Source of the DNA: Saprospiraceae bacterium
GTDB taxonomy: Bacteria; Bacteroidota; Bacteroidia; Chitinophagales; Saprospiraceae
Direction of reading: 5' to 3'
Length of the DNA: 48,777 nucleotides
NCBI GenBank assembly: GCA_020630475.1
Contig: JAHDBI010000008.1
Span: 13,445 to 62,221, forward strand
The notes under the pieces were generated by a model. It did not search any database and was not told where the DNA came from. It saw only the letters and a program-made list of their open reading frames with translations. Below are positions 8,201-16,416 of the stretch, piece by piece; the first letter of the stretch is position 1, and every line of letters starts with the position of its first letter. The translations under genes were made by a program, and so were the position numbers.

Positions 8201-11200
8201 TCAAAGAGTTCGTCTTCATTATTATAAGATCCGTCACATGCTTCATCAATCCAAACTAAGCCTTGAATATTACTAGGCTGTATGATTTTAGCCCCTACAT
8301 TAAAGTCATCTATGTTTTGGTTTATACCAATAGAAACAATATCTGAAGTCCCAATAGAGCCATTAAATGTCACTGCTTCAGAATCCAAGGCATCATCAGA
8401 ACCAACATTAGCATCAGTGAATTTAAAACCAGAAGGAAGTGTGAATTCGAAAGTATAATCTCCATTAAACATTCCGAAAAGGAAATAATTACCTGCAGAA
8501 GTTGTCACTGCATTACCCACAACTTGACCAGAATCGTCCAACAATCTCACTTGTACTTGACCCAATGGTAGTTCATCATTATTTAAAATACCATCACAGT
8601 TTTCATCAATCCAAGCCTGACCTAAAATGATATTATTCATGATGGTTTTCAATCCTGCATCGACATTTACTGCCTGATCTCCAGACAACAATTGAATACT
8701 ATCTGTATCTCCATTATCTCCGTCGACAGAGATCACGTCAGAATCGATTTCATCGTTATTCCCAACATCCCCATCTGTAAATAAATATTGATCGTTGATT
8801 TTAAATCTCAGGACATATGAACCCGGAAGTAATTGGTTAAATATATAACCACCAAATTCATCACTCATTAGTGTTTGTAAAACTGTTCCAGACTCATCAA
8901 GCAAGCAAACTTCGATTCCAGAAACAGGTGCTTCGTCACCATCCTGAATACCATCACAATTATCGTCTGACCATACCTGACCAGATATTAAACCTGTTTG
9001 ATAATAACCAGCAAAAACATGATCAATCTTTTGGAAATCGTCTAAGGTGAAAATTTCAGTTTGTCCATTACTATTAACATCAGAATCACTGTTGTCGGAA
9101 GCTACATCTTGAAGCGTGAAGAAATAACCATTGATCGATTCAAAAACAAGGTAATAGTTTCCAGGTTCAACACCTGCAAAAACATAAGCACCGTCATTTC
9201 CAGAATTTGTGGAAGCGACCAATTCATCATTTGAATTAAATAGATTGACTTCAACATTATTTAATCCAGATTCGTTGTTATCCTTATCTCCATCAAAATT
9301 GATGTCCTCCCATACAAAGCCACATATACCACCTTGATTGGCAAGGAAAAGTCCTGCATCTAGGTCAAGATAATGTTCACCCGAAATTAGTGTAACGGAC
9401 TCACTATTTGCCACACCATTTATCACACTAATCAAATCCGAATCCAAAGTTTCATCGTTACCTTGATTTGACGGAGCCAATTCGTAAGATGGTGGTAGAA
9501 CGACAGAAACACTATATGTTCCCGGTGCCAAATTGATAAAAAGATATTCACCATCACCATTAGTCTCTTGAGTCTGAATAATGAAACCATTGGCGTCAAG
9601 CAAATTCACTACTACACCTTCAATTAAGGATTCTGAAGATTCAAAAATACCATCATTATCATCCTGCCAAACCACTCCTTTGATAGATGCATCTTGATAA
9701 AATCCAGCATCTATAAAATCAACTTCCGTTGAAAAAGGAAGAATGATCATGTCTGTTGTTCCTGGTCCATTGATGTCGTTGACATCACTATCTGTAATTG
9801 AAGGTCCAATTTGGTAAAGCGTAAATTCATCCTCAATTTCAAACATCACATAATACCCACCAGCATTCAAAGTATTGAATTCATATGCTCCCTGATCATC
9901 TGTACTTGTGGATGCAATGAAATTATTATTTAAATCAAAAAGATTGACCGCTACGTTAGCAACTAAAGGTTCGCTATTATCTCGAATACCATCGAAGTTG
10001 ACGTCTTCCCAAACCTTTCCACGAATTGTAGAGGAAATATCAACGAGTCCAGCATTGATTCCTGGCATATTGAATTCCACTAAATTAACGGTTGAGGTGG
10101 TATTAGGACCGTTGAGATTTGTGATGTCAGAATCAATTAGATCGTTTCCAAAATTTGGAATTGTAGGAAGGTAATAATCGGGTAATTCAAATTCGATATA
10201 ATATTGACCGGAAGGTAAATTTTCAAAAATATAAAATCCGTTTTCATCTGTTACCGTTGTTCCACTTAGAACACCATCGCTATACATATTTACGACTATT
10301 CCCTCCACAAGAGTTTCCGACATTTCTATTAATCCACTTGAGTTTTCGTCCATAAAGACAACTCCAGATAGTGTTAGGATTCCAACCAAGCCAATATCTA
10401 AATCTACATTAAGGTCACCAGAATTTAATTCGAATGCATTGGAACAAAACGACGTTCCACAATCCATAATGTCAGAATCTAATGCTGAATTATTGGACAC
10501 ATTGATCGTTGGCTCAAAGCCATTATTTAAAAACGCTGTCAGCATATACGTTCCTGGCGCAATTCCAGTTATCGTGTATAGGCCCTTATCATCCGTTTCA
10601 GTTTGAGCGATAATATTCCCATCCGCGTTGATTAGATTGACCATTACATTTTCTAATCCATCTTCGTCTTCATCTTGGATACCATTCATATTTAAATCTA
10701 ACCAAGCATAGTTTCCAATAGTCGCTCCAACATAAAATCCGGCGTCCAGGTTAGAAAGTGGTTCGTTACCTGAAAGTAAGAATAGACCAGTACTGAAATC
10801 ATCATCAATATCACTATCTATGGTTTCCATTCCTATGTTTTGGAGTGTGGGAAACAAATTTGCCTCTTCTGGTACAAATACAACTTCATAGTAGCCTGGG
10901 AAAACCATACTAAACGTATAGCTACCATCACTTTCGACGGAAGTCGTAGCGACCAAATCTTGATTGGCATCAAATAATTGTACTTGAAATTTATCGACAA
11001 CAGGCTCACTCGCTTGTTGCATACCATCGTAATTTTGATCCTCCCAAAGCATTCCTGAAATCGATGCATATTTTGTAAGGCCAATATCTATATAGTCTAT
11101 ATTTTGGCCAGGAGCCAAATCAAAAGCACCTGTTGTCCATGGACCAAATGTTTCTTCTAAGTCATTATCCAATGCCTCGTCCGAACCTTGATTTACCAAA

Positions 11201-14200
11201 GAGTTTATAGAACTAGGCAACGGTACCACCGAGATATAATAACTCCCACCAGCAACATTCTCAAATAAATAGTAGCCCGTATCATCTGTAAAGGTTGTTT
11301 CTAAAACATCACCATTGAGTGCATGCAAGTTCACTTCGATTTCTGGTTTACCTTGATCGGCATCTTCAGGGTCTTGAATTCCATTACCATTAAAATCAAA
11401 CCATACATAATCACCGATACTACCTAGTGCATAAAAGCCGGCATCAACATTCGTAATATTTTGCCCTGCACAAAGTTCTATAGCCTCTGTTCGACCATCT
11501 TCATTTAAATCACTATCTGTAGATTCGTCTCCTACTCCATTTAAAGTAATCGCGTAACCGTCCGGTGTAACGATTTGAATAATATAAAATCCAGGATATA
11601 AATCATCGAAAAAGAAAATTCCGTTTTCGATGGTTATTTGAGCATCCATTACGTTAAAATCTTCATCAACTATACTTACAACTGTATTTCCAAGTGATGG
11701 CTCATCCAATTGTCGGATACCATCTAAATTTAAATCAGACCATGTCAATCCTGTGATGCTTCCTAATTGGGTTAAACCCAAATCAAGATCCATATCATCT
11801 ACTCCAGGCATCAACCAAAAAACCGAGGTAGTAAAATCTCCATTGGCATTCGTTAAATCGCTATCCTCGTCATCTGAACCAGCATCTTCTTGAGTAATGA
11901 TGTAATCTGAATTGGCATTTAGATTCAACTGAACATAATATTCACCTGTGACTAAATTGTCAAATACATAAAATCCAGAATCATCCGATGACGTGGAGCT
12001 TAACAATGTTCCATCAGGTGCAAATAAATCAATTGGAATATTAGCCAATCCTGATTCATTGGATTCTTGAATTCCATTTCCATTTTTATCTAACCAAACG
12101 TAGTCTCCTATGGAGCCCAATTCGTAAAAACCTGCATCTAAATTTTGCAAGTGTTGGTCAGCACATATTTCTATGACATCTGAAAATCCATTTTCATCAA
12201 TATCGCTATCCTCATCATCTAAACCTTGATTCTTTTCCGAAACCACAAATTGATCTTTGATATCAAACACTACATAATATTCACCTGGATAAACATTAGA
12301 GAAAATATAATTACCGTCAAGGTCACTGGAAGTAGACGCGATTAAATTGTTCACTGAATCAAATAAATCTATCGAAACTTCGGGTAGGACTTCATCATCT
12401 GCTTGTCTAATCCCGTCAACATTTTTATCGTTCCAAGTCAACCCTTCAATACTACCGTATTGAGTTAAAGCCAAGTCGATCGTGTTTAAGTTTTCTCCTG
12501 GATTTACAAAAATATCCGCCGTTGTAGCTGGTCCATTTATCGATCCAAGATCGTTTCCAAATTGACCGACTTCGTCTAAAGTGCTTAAAATATATCCATT
12601 CGGAATTTCAACAGACAGGTAATAATTTCCTGTTACTATACCTTCAAAAATATATGAACCGTCATCGTTTGAATTTTCTGTTTGAATGATGGCTCCATCT
12701 TCTTGATGAAGATTTACTTGAATATTGGCCAAACCAATTTCATCATTATCCTGAGTCCCGTTTCCATTTTTGTCTAACCAAACATAGTCTCCAATAGACC
12801 CTAATTCATACAAGCCTGCATCTAAATTTTGGAGATGCACTGCTCCTTCTAATAAGAATGGATCTGATTTTCCATCTTCCCCGACATCGCTATCCGTTTC
12901 GTCATCACCAACATCTTGAAGTGTATATGACCAATTATCTTCTGCCTCGACTTGGATTGAATATATCCCTGGGAATACATCTAAGAATGAGTACGCTCCA
13001 TCCGATTGAGTTTCTGCAATACCAATCATTATACCTGACTCATCCAATAGAAAAACTCGAATTCCAGCGATTGGTAATTCATTGGATTCTCGAATACCGT
13101 TTATATTGACATCATCCCATACCATTCCCCAAATGGTAGATAATTGGGTTAAACCCAAATCGATACTCAATTGGTCTTCTCCGGGTGGTAGAAAGAACGT
13201 ATTTGTGGTCAATGACCCATTAGTTTCATCAAGATTGCTATCTAATAAAGCATTGGTATCAAAAGATCTAGTAGCAATAAATAGATCACTTATTTCAACA
13301 ATTCGTATGAAGTAGTTACCCGTGACTATATCATCAAAAAGATAAAATCCATTCTCATCACTTATAGTTGTAGCTATTGTATTACCATCTGAATCCACCA
13401 ATTCTATGTTGATATTAGCCAAACCGGATTCATTGGCATCTTGACTACCATCTCCATCTAAGTCAAACCAAATGTAGTTACCTATACTTCCTAGTTCGTA
13501 AAATCCTGCATCGATATTTTCTAATAAAACGCCTCCGATTAATTCGATTAAAGGAGATAATCCGTTATCATCAAAATCATTATCAAAATTATCATTACCC
13601 TCATTGAGCAAGGTGGGTACATAATCACCAAAAGCTTGAATTGAAATCTGATAGGTATCTGGATATAAATCTTCGAAAAGATAAAACCCATTAGTGGTTT
13701 CAGTCGATGCAAGTACATTTCCCGAAGCATCGAGCAAATCCACCGCTACATTAGATAATAAAACTTCATTGCCTTGTCTGCTACCATCTAGGTTGACATC
13801 ATCCCACACTAATCCAGAGATAACAGAGAGTTGCGTTAATCCAAAGTCTATATTATCCATATCCTCTCCCGGTGAAAGGTAAAAGACACTTGTTGTAAAA
13901 GGACCATTTTCTTCGGACAAATCGTTATCAAATTCATCTCCACCTATATTAAATAGTGAAACGATATAATCATTTGCCCCTTCAATACTCAAGAAATAAA
14001 ATCCTTTTTGAATATCTAAAAAACTGTAATGTCCTGATTCATCAGTTAATGTTGATTGTAAAATTTCACCGTTCATATCGTGGAGATTTACAATGACATT
14101 TTCAATCCCAGCCTCTCCGGTTTCTTGAATTCCATTTCCATTAACGTCAAACCAAACAAAGTCTCCAATAGATGAAGGCCTACAATCATCAAAAAGAAAA

Positions 14201-15069
14201 TCACGGCAACATTCATCAGAAGTTCCAGCTGGTGAAACAGTCTGAACACAAATAGTGTGAATTCCAGGAGCAGCATCTGTCACCCCGATGTTTATAATAT
14301 CTTCATTCGGTTGACCTGTTATGATTTGAAATCCATCAGGTACAATCCATTCATAATAATCAGCACCGGGAGCGTCATCGACATAAAAAGCTACACAGTC
14401 GTGATCGCATAATGTATATAATTGGTCATAATAGACTCTTAAAGAAATTCTATCTATTCTAGCAATTATTAGTTCATCAGAATTATTTTTTAGTTGAATT
14501 CTTAGCCCAAAATTTTCATGATTAATCTCATCCATATTCCATGATGAGTTCCAATGATACCATGGAGCACCATACACCCAGTGTTGATCATCACCTTCGT
14601 CGCCGCTCTCCCATTCTTGACCATAGGTGGCATTATTAGCCAAATTAATTCCTTCTGGGTTACCGTTCCTTAGCAATTGAACTATGGCATCCTCCATAAG
14701 CTCACCACCCGCGCTATGACCTTCAACTGCCACTTCAATTCCTTTAATCGTCGTTCCAATAGGAAGATTAAAATTGAAATTATCAAAGAGTAACATGGCT
14801 GATAGTTCTCCGGCCTCTAAGCTAACTTCAGCATATTGATCATCACTGAACTTAGCAAAATATTTATTCTCCCACGAGATAGCATCTTGTGGTACATTCG
14901 TTTCAACAAACTCGAAATTATTATCCTTAGTGAGTGTGCCCTGTTCTACTGGAACGAGAATGGGACAAGCCTGTACTTGGGCCCTTGAAATACTTGGAAA
15001 TAGCATTAAGCACAGGTATACGTATAGGGGCATACCTATGGCTGTGTAGTTTCTTAAATTGTAGCTCAT
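5230..15069 (-). CDS. Giant SdrD_B-repeat surface/secreted protein with T9SS type A sorting domain
   Basis: A 3279-residue exported protein, probably adhesive or structural. The signal peptide ends near SISRAQ; a second in-frame ATG at 15033 (MPLYVYLCLMLF) is an equally good start. Residues about 35-215 form an unrecognised beta-rich module ending RIDRISLRVYYD, followed by a Cys-containing PKD-like module (about 216-297). Next come 24 SdrD_B/Cna-B-like domains of about 117 residues with the Ca-binding-type motif DxNxNGxxD/Q after IGDYVWLD or GLVWDD, and ending DLGLTQL or NLDAGFYEL. A short fibronectin-like segment and a C-terminal sorting domain (about 3200-3279, starting SFPNPIQNNL) complete it. 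The sorting domain sends proteins through the T9SS, usually to lipid-linked surface attachment or release. Continuous frame over 9.8 kb shows selection. No sortase motif is present. Confidence 0.93.
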   Translation of the reverse strand: MSYNLRNYTAIGMPLYVYLCLMLFPSISRAQVQACPILVPVEQGTLTKDNNFEFVETNVPQDAISWENKYFAKFSDDQYAEVSLEAGELSAMLLFDNFNFNLPIGTTIKGIEVAVEGHSAGGELMEDAIVQLLRNGNPEGINLANNATYGQEWESGDEGDDQHWVYGAPWYHWNSSWNMDEINHENFGLRIQLKNNSDELIIARIDRISLRVYYDQLYTLCDHDCVAFYVDDAPGADYYEWIVPDGFQIITGQPNEDIINIGVTDAAPGIHTICVQTVSPAGTSDECCRDFLFDDCRPSSIGDFVWFDVNGNGIQETGEAGIENVIVNLHDMNGEILQSTLTDESGHYSFLDIQKGFYFLSIEGANDYIVSLFNIGGDEFDNDLSEENGPFTTSVFYLSPGEDMDNIDFGLTQLSVISGLVWDDVNLDGSRQGNEVLLSNVAVDLLDASGNVLASTETTNGFYLFEDLYPDTYQISIQAFGDYVPTLLNEGNDNFDNDFDDNGLSPLIELIGGVLLENIDAGFYELGSIGNYIWFDLDGDGSQDANESGLANINIELVDSDGNTIATTISDENGFYLFDDIVTGNYFIRIVEISDLFIATRSFDTNALLDSNLDETNGSLTTNTFFLPPGEDQLSIDLGLTQLSTIWGMVWDDVNINGIRESNELPIAGIRVFLLDESGIMIGIAETQSDGAYSFLDVFPGIYSIQVEAEDNWSYTLQDVGDDETDSDVGEDGKSDPFLLEGAVHLQNLDAGLYELGSIGDYVWLDKNGNGTQDNDEIGLANIQVNLHQEDGAIIQTENSNDDGSYIFEGIVTGNYYLSVEIPNGYILSTLDEVGQFGNDLGSINGPATTADIFVNPGENLNTIDLALTQYGSIEGLTWNDKNVDGIRQADDEVLPEVSIDLFDSVNNLIASTSSDLDGNYIFSNVYPGEYYVVFDIKDQFVVSEKNQGLDDEDSDIDENGFSDVIEICADQHLQNLDAGFYELGSIGDYVWLDKNGNGIQESNESGLANIPIDLFAPDGTLLSSTSSDDSGFYVFDNLVTGEYYVQLNLNANSDYIITQEDAGSDDEDSDLTNANGDFTTSVFWLMPGVDDMDLDLGLTQLGSITGLTWSDLNLDGIRQLDEPSLGNTVVSIVDEDFNVMDAQITIENGIFFFDDLYPGFYIIQIVTPDGYAITLNGVGDESTDSDLNEDGRTEAIELCAGQNITNVDAGFYALGSIGDYVWFDFNGNGIQDPEDADQGKPEIEVNLHALNGDVLETTFTDDTGYYLFENVAGGSYYISVVPLPSSINSLVNQGSDEALDNDLEETFGPWTTGAFDLAPGQNIDYIDIGLTKYASISGMLWEDQNYDGMQQASEPVVDKFQVQLFDANQDLVATTSVESDGSYTFSMVFPGYYEVVFVPEEANLFPTLQNIGMETIDSDIDDDFSTGLFLLSGNEPLSNLDAGFYVGATIGNYAWLDLNMNGIQDEDEDGLENVMVNLINADGNIIAQTETDDKGLYTITGIAPGTYMLTAFLNNGFEPTINVSNNSALDSDIMDCGTSFCSNAFELNSGDLNVDLDIGLVGILTLSGVVFMDENSSGLIEMSETLVEGIVVNMYSDGVLSGTTVTDENGFYIFENLPSGQYYIEFELPDYYLPTIPNFGNDLIDSDITNLNGPNTTSTVNLVEFNMPGINAGLVDISSTIRGKVWEDVNFDGIRDNSEPLVANVAVNLFDLNNNFIASTSTDDQGAYEFNTLNAGGYYVMFEIEDEFTLYQIGPSITDSDVNDINGPGTTDMIILPFSTEVDFIDAGFYQDASIKGVVWQDDNDGIFESSESLIEGVVVNLLDANGFIIQTQETNGDGEYLFINLAPGTYSVSVVLPPSYELAPSNQGNDETLDSDLISVINGVANSESVTLISGEHYLDLDAGLFLANQGGICGFVWEDINFDGDKDNNESGLNNVEVNLFNSNDELVASTNSGNDGAYVFAGVEPGNYYLVFESINGYFFTLQDVASDNSDSDVNSNGQTEIFTLDDFQKIDHVFAGYYQTGLISGQVWSDDNCDGIQDGDEAPVSGIEVCLLDESGTVLQTLMSDEFGGYIFNQLLPGSYVLRFKINDQYLFTDGDVGNNDEIDSDVISVDGDNGDTDSIQLLSGDQAVNVDAGLKTIMNNIILGQAWIDENCDGILNNDELPLGQVQVRLLDDSGQVVGNAVTTSAGNYFLFGMFNGDYTFEFTLPSGFKFTDANVGSDDALDSEAVTFNGSIGTSDIVSIGINQNIDDFNVGAKIIQPSNIQGLVWIDEACDGSYNNEDELFEGINVLLVNTMGMLMDQSTTDSDGSYEFLNVDPGDYSVVFELPDGYKFTTADLASDENDSDVVNVTPLGGATDIFTLDEEETITNIYAGIKELDPIQIFGTIWNDENCNGLRDPGEPNMPAVTVNVLDDTGASILSTVTDMEGEYAFIVQDTGNYQIQFTLTPGYEFTLALQGVDNTIDSDVINILGIEGTTDVFFLDFEDQLLHIDAGFKEVSFINITGTLWEDINGDGIRDLVTEMGTEGLIVELFDDQNMSQGTTTTDANGAYSFTGFPLGTYYVQMNFPNGTEATMANVGTNDLIDSDITGGNGVNTSELITGSTQQLDGGYYFFGTIGNFVWSDDNANGIQDAGEAGINSIMVRLFDLDGNLISTQFTGVGANPDGFYQFTNVPAGFYYVSHTPTGGMLFTNPNVGSNDEIDSDINSANGFGTTGTIALISGETNNSIDIGLIQEPGTIGDRVWLDLNSDGIQDDDEPGINGVTVTLKNVTGDVIATDITMTNATLDDGYYEFLNVQPGSYYIVFETPAGHVITLTDQGGNDTKDSDITNGMEPGSTNIFNLSAGENDKDIDAGFYQPGELGNFVWLDDNENGIQDPGEDGVSNVTVNLHLFNGTVINSTTTNANGEYCFTGLTQGVYFISVVPPTGLMFTDVDQGTNDSLDSDVDPTGTSNLVSLAHGVLFKDLDAGLIGGTNMIGSRVWLDMDNDGIQDAEDLGMEEVKVRLMNSSNVLIQQTTTNFAGKYVFENILPGNYYVSVVKPEGYEFTQMDMGSNDDMDNDFNSVGETSMFSITGSSYIMNIDAGLTELPNVNIVDDYILEFKGYAQTDYNELSWQLSEDFGYRSIFLQRMNEDEIFEDLKEVSGEDMYEFAYDDLDIDLSENYTYRLKLVLSDASVIYSDWVTIYRNVAIQSEMTSFPNPIQNNLKLKLSLGQESTVEWSIVSNMGEITRAGKISQTLSKGDHYLDFDLTDLKSGQYYIKVKLKNELIVNQISIIK
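5790..14175 (-). repeat. 24 tandem SdrD_B-type domain repeats, about 350 bases each
   Basis: The repeats begin at SSIGDFVWFD (codons ending at 14175) and end near DAGLTELP at about 5790. Individual copies are diverged at the DNA level but share the protein frame IxGxVWxDxNxxGxxD, YxFxxxxxGxYYV and the linker DSD(V/I/L)N. In roughly the first ten copies two types alternate: odd copies contain GSIGDYVWLDKNGNGIQ and end LGLTQL; even copies contain the SI-x-GLVWDDVN-x-DGIRQ pattern and end NLDAGFYEL. From copy 11 on, the types blur, and copies 15-19 form a third flavour with NCDGI and Cys residues. Confidence 0.85.
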
Positions 15070-15137
15070 AGTCGTGTAAGTAAGGTTAAAATATCAAATT
15101 ACACTTAGTCGACAAGTGTTATTCGCTATTATAGATA

Positions 15138-15145
15138 CAAATATA
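15138..15145 (-). promoter_or_regulatory. Putative -7 promoter box of the giant repeat gene
   Basis: Read on the minus strand the sequence is TATATTTG, an exact TAnnTTTG match, 68 bases before the ATG at 15069. No clear TTG -33 element is seen at the expected 19-20 base spacing; the flanking region is almost pure A/T. Confidence 0.45.
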
Positions 15146-15238
15146 CATAATAATAATCTTAATATGATAAATTATTATATATGAATATTTGTCCGGAAAG
15201 GACATTTACGGGGAAACCACTAGGATCAAAAACTTTAT

Positions 15239-16339
15239 TTAAGCAGTATACGACTTGAAGACTTGGCTCGTGACGTGTTTAGGATGAAAGGTTTTTACTG
15301 CATAATTTCTTCCTTGCTCACCTAATTTAGTCGCTCTTTCTGGGTCATCATTGAGTTGCTTTAAGGCTTTCGCCAAAGCTTGAACATCTAAAGGATCAAT
15401 TAAAATACTGCCCTCTCCTGCTGCCTCAGGTAAGGAACTCACATTGGACGTAATCACAGGTGTATTTGAAAGTAATGATTCGATGGCTGGGATTCCAAAT
15501 CCTTCATATATAGATGGAAAAACAAGGGCTCTTGCATTTTGGTAGTATGCAGGCAAAACATCATTGTCTACTTGATGTATAAAGTGAAATTTATTTCCTA
15601 GTTGATATTGATCAATGCTTTCTTTAACCTCCTCAAAATATTGTTTACCATTTCCAATAACAACTATTGGAATCATTGAATCATCGCCAATTACACTATA
15701 AGCTTCTACTATTTTTTTTAATCCTTTTCTCGGAATGATTGAACCCACGTATAGAAAGTAATTTTGAAAAGGGCTTGGGTTCTTCAGTGTGCCTTCATTA
15801 AAAAACACATCATGACAAGTTTGATAAATCACTTGGATCTTATCTTTTTTAATCTTATATAATTCCAACAAATCCTTCTCTGTGCTTTTACTGATAGATA
15901 CTACTACATCTGCCAATTGGGCACTTCGTTTATATTTACGTTGATATCCTAATCGATCAAAATAAGGAAATTGCTCTGGGTACTTTTCATAGATCAGATC
16001 GTGAAAACTTAATATCGTTTTACAATTTTCAACAGTATCAATCTTATTGGGCAATTCGTGGCTTAATCCATGAAATACATCCAAACGATGTTGCTTAATC
16101 AATCCAGTCAATTGAAATTGTCTCCAATACCAATTAAACTTATGCGGGCAGGTATGAATGGAAAATTTTGCTTGATCAAAAAAATACGCAGTCTCTCTAT
16201 TTTTGATCAGTTTAGGCGTGTATAGATGGAACTCGTTTTCTGGAAAATACTTTTGAAGATTTCGGACAAGCGTTCGGCTATAATTACCTAAGCCGGTAAA
16301 ATTATTAAATAGCCTTTTTGCATCAAATCCAATTTTCAT
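15239..16339 (-). CDS. GT4-family glycosyltransferase
   Basis: A 366-residue GT-B enzyme that probably transfers an activated sugar onto a surface glycan. The start is set at the ATG at 16339 (MKIGFDAKRLFNNFTGLGNY), the standard beginning of this subfamily with the glycine loop; the frame runs 48 bases further upstream but that adds residues with no family match. The C-terminal half has YVGSIIPRKGL, then SIYEGFGIPAIESLLSNTPV with the EGFGIPAIE donor-binding motif and the acceptor-assisting Glu, then SSLPEAAGEG. Length fits the family. It lies downstream of the EF-G2 gene but is separated by a terminator, so it is likely expressed alone. The sugar and acceptor are unknown. Confidence 0.88.
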   Translation of the reverse strand: MKIGFDAKRLFNNFTGLGNYSRTLVRNLQKYFPENEFHLYTPKLIKNRETAYFFDQAKFSIHTCPHKFNWYWRQFQLTGLIKQHRLDVFHGLSHELPNKIDTVENCKTILSFHDLIYEKYPEQFPYFDRLGYQRKYKRSAQLADVVVSISKSTEKDLLELYKIKKDKIQVIYQTCHDVFFNEGTLKNPSPFQNYFLYVGSIIPRKGLKKIVEAYSVIGDDSMIPIVVIGNGKQYFEEVKESIDQYQLGNKFHFIHQVDNDVLPAYYQNARALVFPSIYEGFGIPAIESLLSNTPVITSNVSSLPEAAGEGSILIDPLDVQALAKALKQLNDDPERATKLGEQGRNYAVKTFHPKHVTSQVFKSYTA

Positions 16340-16344
16340 AAGGT

Positions 16345-16352
16345 CAAATGTA
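16345..16352 (-). promoter_or_regulatory. Possible -7 box very close to the GT4 start codon
   Basis: TACATTTG (minus strand) matches TAnnTTTG and ends only five bases before the ATG at 16339, which would imply a leaderless or nearly leaderless mRNA. A TTG lies 15 bases upstream, shorter than the usual spacing, and the region overlaps the tail of the preceding terminator. A chance match is quite possible. Confidence 0.25.
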
Positions 16353-16365
16353 ATATTATGGACGA

Positions 16366-16403
16366 GGCAAAAAAAATGGTTTGCCATTTACTGCAAACCA
16401 TTT
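16366..16403 (-). terminator. Rho-independent terminator after the EF-G2-like gene
   Basis: Perfect 11-base arms AAATGGTTTGC (16374-16384) and GCAAACCATTT (16393-16403) with an eight-base loop. Read on the minus strand the hairpin is followed by a run of T residues. It starts 14 bases after the stop of the upstream minus-strand gene. Confidence 0.85.
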
Positions 16404-16416
16404 CGCTTTTTCATAC

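Noticed and set aside
5790..14175. CRISPR-like repeat array
   Set aside because: The repeats are about 350 bases long, lie in one open frame and are conserved as protein, with no short identical repeats or unique spacers.
5230..15069. Long open frames on the opposite strand of the giant gene (for example at 9908-10174 and 12858-13109)
   Set aside because: They mirror the repeat structure of the minus-strand gene, have no recognisable protein features and recur by repeat symmetry.
15185..15215. Terminator after the GT4 gene (TGTCC/GGACA hairpin)
   Set aside because: The stem is only five bases with a mismatch just beyond it, and no T-run follows on the minus strand.
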